Assembly: GCA_016699405.1 (NCBI GenBank)
Contig: CP064972.1
Coordinates: 3,317,501 to 3,381,500, forward strand
Origin: Holophagales bacterium
GTDB taxonomy: Bacteria; Acidobacteriota; Thermoanaerobaculia; Multivoradales; JAGPDF01
Direction of reading: 5' to 3'
DNA: 64,000 bases
The notes beneath the pieces are model-generated. The model ran no database searches and was not told the origin of the DNA. It was given only the letters and a program-made list of their open reading frames with translations. Below are positions 62,620 to 64,000 of this stretch, one piece after another; the stretch's first letter is position 1, and each line of letters begins with the position of its first letter. The position numbers and the translations under genes were made by a program.

Positions 62620-64000
62620 TCACCGCCCAACCCCTGAGGGGGATGCGAGGTCGGGGAAGATCTCCAGGACCGCCGGCAACAGCGGCTGGAATCCTGAGAC
62701 TCCGCACGCTCGGAGGGTCGCCGGGTCCTCCGGCGCCGCGTCGACGGCGATCTCGAGCGGTGGCTCGATCAGATCGCCGAGTTTCTGAATGCGGAGATCG
62801 ATCCCGCAGCGGGGTGCACGAGCATCGGCGAGAAACAGATTGGGCAGCTCGTGGTCGACGAGACGCAGGAGATCGTTCTCGCTTGCGGCGACGAAGCAGG
62901 GGATGCCGTGGTTGCGCAGACGCCGCGAGATCTCGGGCCAGATGCGCTCGGCCGGATCGAAGACGGCGGCTGCCCAGAGGCGGTCGCGCAAGGCGCCCCA
63001 GTTCGACGGGAAGGAGATCTCCATTCGACAGCCGCCCTGCGGCGAGCGATCGGCCCGGATCGTGCCGCCATGCAACGCGAGAATCGTCCGGGAGATCGCG
63101 AGACCCCAGCCGATCGCCGACGGATCGCGCCGCGGGGCGCCGTCGTCGGACAGCTGGCGGTAGGCCTCGAAGACCCGCTCGCGCTCCGCCTCCGGGATGC
63201 CCGGGCCCTCGTCGTCGAAGCGGATGCGGTACCGTCCGTCGTCTCCAACCGCCAGCTCGATGTGGATCCGCCCGCCTTCGGGGGAGTGGCGGACGGCGTT
63301 CGACAGGAGATTCGCCACGACCTCCTCGATGCGCAGCTCGTCGACGAACGCCGGACGACTCGGACCGGATTCGGTAAGCTCGAGCGTGATCCCCTTGCGG
63401 GAGGCCCAGGCGGCCTGGAGGTCGACGGAGGTGCGCAGCAGGGTGTGGATCGACACGCGTCCGATCTGCAACCGCAGCCGGCCCCCTTCGGCCTGACGCA
63501 GATCGAGCAGGCTCCGGACGAGCGTGTCGAGCCGCATGGCGGCGCCGCGAGCGCTCGTCAGGTGGGCGCTGAGTCGTCCGCGATGTCCCGCCTCCGCCCT
63601 CTCGATCGCGAGGTCGAGATGGCCGATGATTCCTTGTAGCGGCGCTTTGAGGTCGTGAACGACGCTGGTGAGCTGTTCGTCCTTCATGCGGCTCTGGCGC
63701 TCGAGCTCCTGGGTGCCGCGCAGCAGCCGGTCCTGGACTTCACGGTAGGAGGTCAGGTCGCGGGCGATGCCGAGGTAGCCGATGATCGGTTCGTCAGGCC
63801 CCCGGTAGGCGGTGATCGTCTGCCAGACGCTCACCAATTCGCCGTTCTTCTTGCGGTTGGCGAGCTCGCCGCTCCAGGTGCCGAGATCGCGCCGCGTCAG
63901 GTCCTGCCAGAGCTCCTGGAAGAAGTTCCGGGAGTGCAGTCGGGAGTTGATCAGGCGAGGGTTGCCGCCGAGGATCTCGCCGGGCTCGTAGCCGTAGATC
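62620..64000 (-). CDS. PAS histidine kinase with degenerate receiver domain (5' end outside window)
   Basis: The frame is open to the window edge, so the N terminus is missing; 459 residues are visible. They begin within a PAS domain (IYGYEPGEILGG at the edge, NRKKNGELVSVW, GYLGIARDLTSY, i.e. PAS plus PAC). HisKA with the phospho-histidine in SVVHDLKAPLQGIIGHLD follows, then a HATPase domain with VVANLLSNAVRHSPEGG, DDEGPGIPE and GWGLAISRTIL. The last about 125 residues resemble a receiver fold (WAAAVFDPAERIWPEI, LPNLFLADARAPR) but lack the conserved lysine, so it is probably a pseudo-receiver. The stop is four bases before the response-regulator start, and the two are the input end of the operon. 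Confidence 0.9.
   Translation of the reverse strand, partial: IYGYEPGEILGGNPRLINSRLHSRNFFQELWQDLTRRDLGTWSGELANRKKNGELVSVWQTITAYRGPDEPIIGYLGIARDLTSYREVQDRLLRGTQELERQSRMKDEQLTSVVHDLKAPLQGIIGHLDLAIERAEAGHRGRLSAHLTSARGAAMRLDTLVRSLLDLRQAEGGRLRLQIGRVSIHTLLRTSVDLQAAWASRKGITLELTESGPSRPAFVDELRIEEVVANLLSNAVRHSPEGGRIHIELAVGDDGRYRIRFDDEGPGIPEAERERVFEAYRQLSDDGAPRRDPSAIGWGLAISRTILALHGGTIRADRSPQGGCRMEISFPSNWGALRDRLWAAAVFDPAERIWPEISRRLRNHGIPCFVAASENDLLRLVDHELPNLFLADARAPRCGIDLRIQKLGDLIEPPLEIAVDAAPEDPATLRACGVSGFQPLLPAVLEIFPDLASPSGVGR

Overview
The window is a 64 kb, very GC-rich chromosomal segment that is densely coding and has no rRNA or tRNA gene, transposase, integrase or CRISPR array that I can see. The gene families point to Acidobacteriota, probably a Thermoanaerobaculia/Holophagae-like lineage. 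The pointers are two VWFA-related secreted proteins of the acidobacterial type, an ECF sigma factor of the TIGR02999 type coupled to a Ser/Thr kinase with TPRs, and a secreted protein ending in a domain I associate with that group. This placement is inference from gene content; no marker phylogeny was run.

Left part (1-7086, + strand): a housekeeping run of CorC/HlyC-type CBS protein (5' end outside the window), era, mgtE, recO, glyQ and glyS, with short gaps or overlaps. It ends at a strong hairpin shared with a convergent gene. From 17948 down to 7112 six genes run on the minus strand: two tandem VWFA-related exported proteins, an ECF sigma factor, its zinc-finger anti-sigma factor, an exported TPR-CHAT (caspase-like) protein and an exported glycosidase-like protein. 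The middle (18318-29692) alternates strands: a YdeP-type molybdopterin oxidoreductase, a small exported phosphatase-like protein, a DUF2202 ferritin-like exported protein, pyruvate phosphate dikinase, two envelope proteins (one ice-binding-like) and a zinc-ribbon membrane protein.

30175-37314 holds a dCMP deaminase, an OmpR-type two-component pair, a fatty-acid desaturase, a TPR Ser/Thr kinase and its ECF sigma factor. 37753-49605 is a second housekeeping stretch: mutL-rnc, asnS, a quinone oxidoreductase, a MinD-like ATPase, rimO-ribF, trxA, an M24 peptidase and a TPR protein. 49676-57740 has a DUF2330/RnfD-like pair, a HerA-like ATPase followed by a K+ channel with RCK domains, and guaB.

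The right end (58520-64000, minus strand, running off the window) is the most unusual locus: a PAS histidine kinase with a degenerate receiver, a receiver-PATAN (DUF4388) regulator, a ParA-type ATPase, two roadblock proteins, a stand-alone Aer-type PAS protein and a PhnD-like binding protein without a signal peptide. The genes are tightly packed and look like one sensory-positioning operon.

Several genes that begin transcription units (the YdeP-type gene, desaturase, mutL, asnS, quinone oxidoreductase, MinD-like, rimO, histidine kinase) have a -10-like hexamer only 6-9 bases before the start codon, which suggests leaderless transcripts. Two repeat signals stand out: a 19-bp tandem array (37442-37516) and 20-mers shared between separate intergenic regions.
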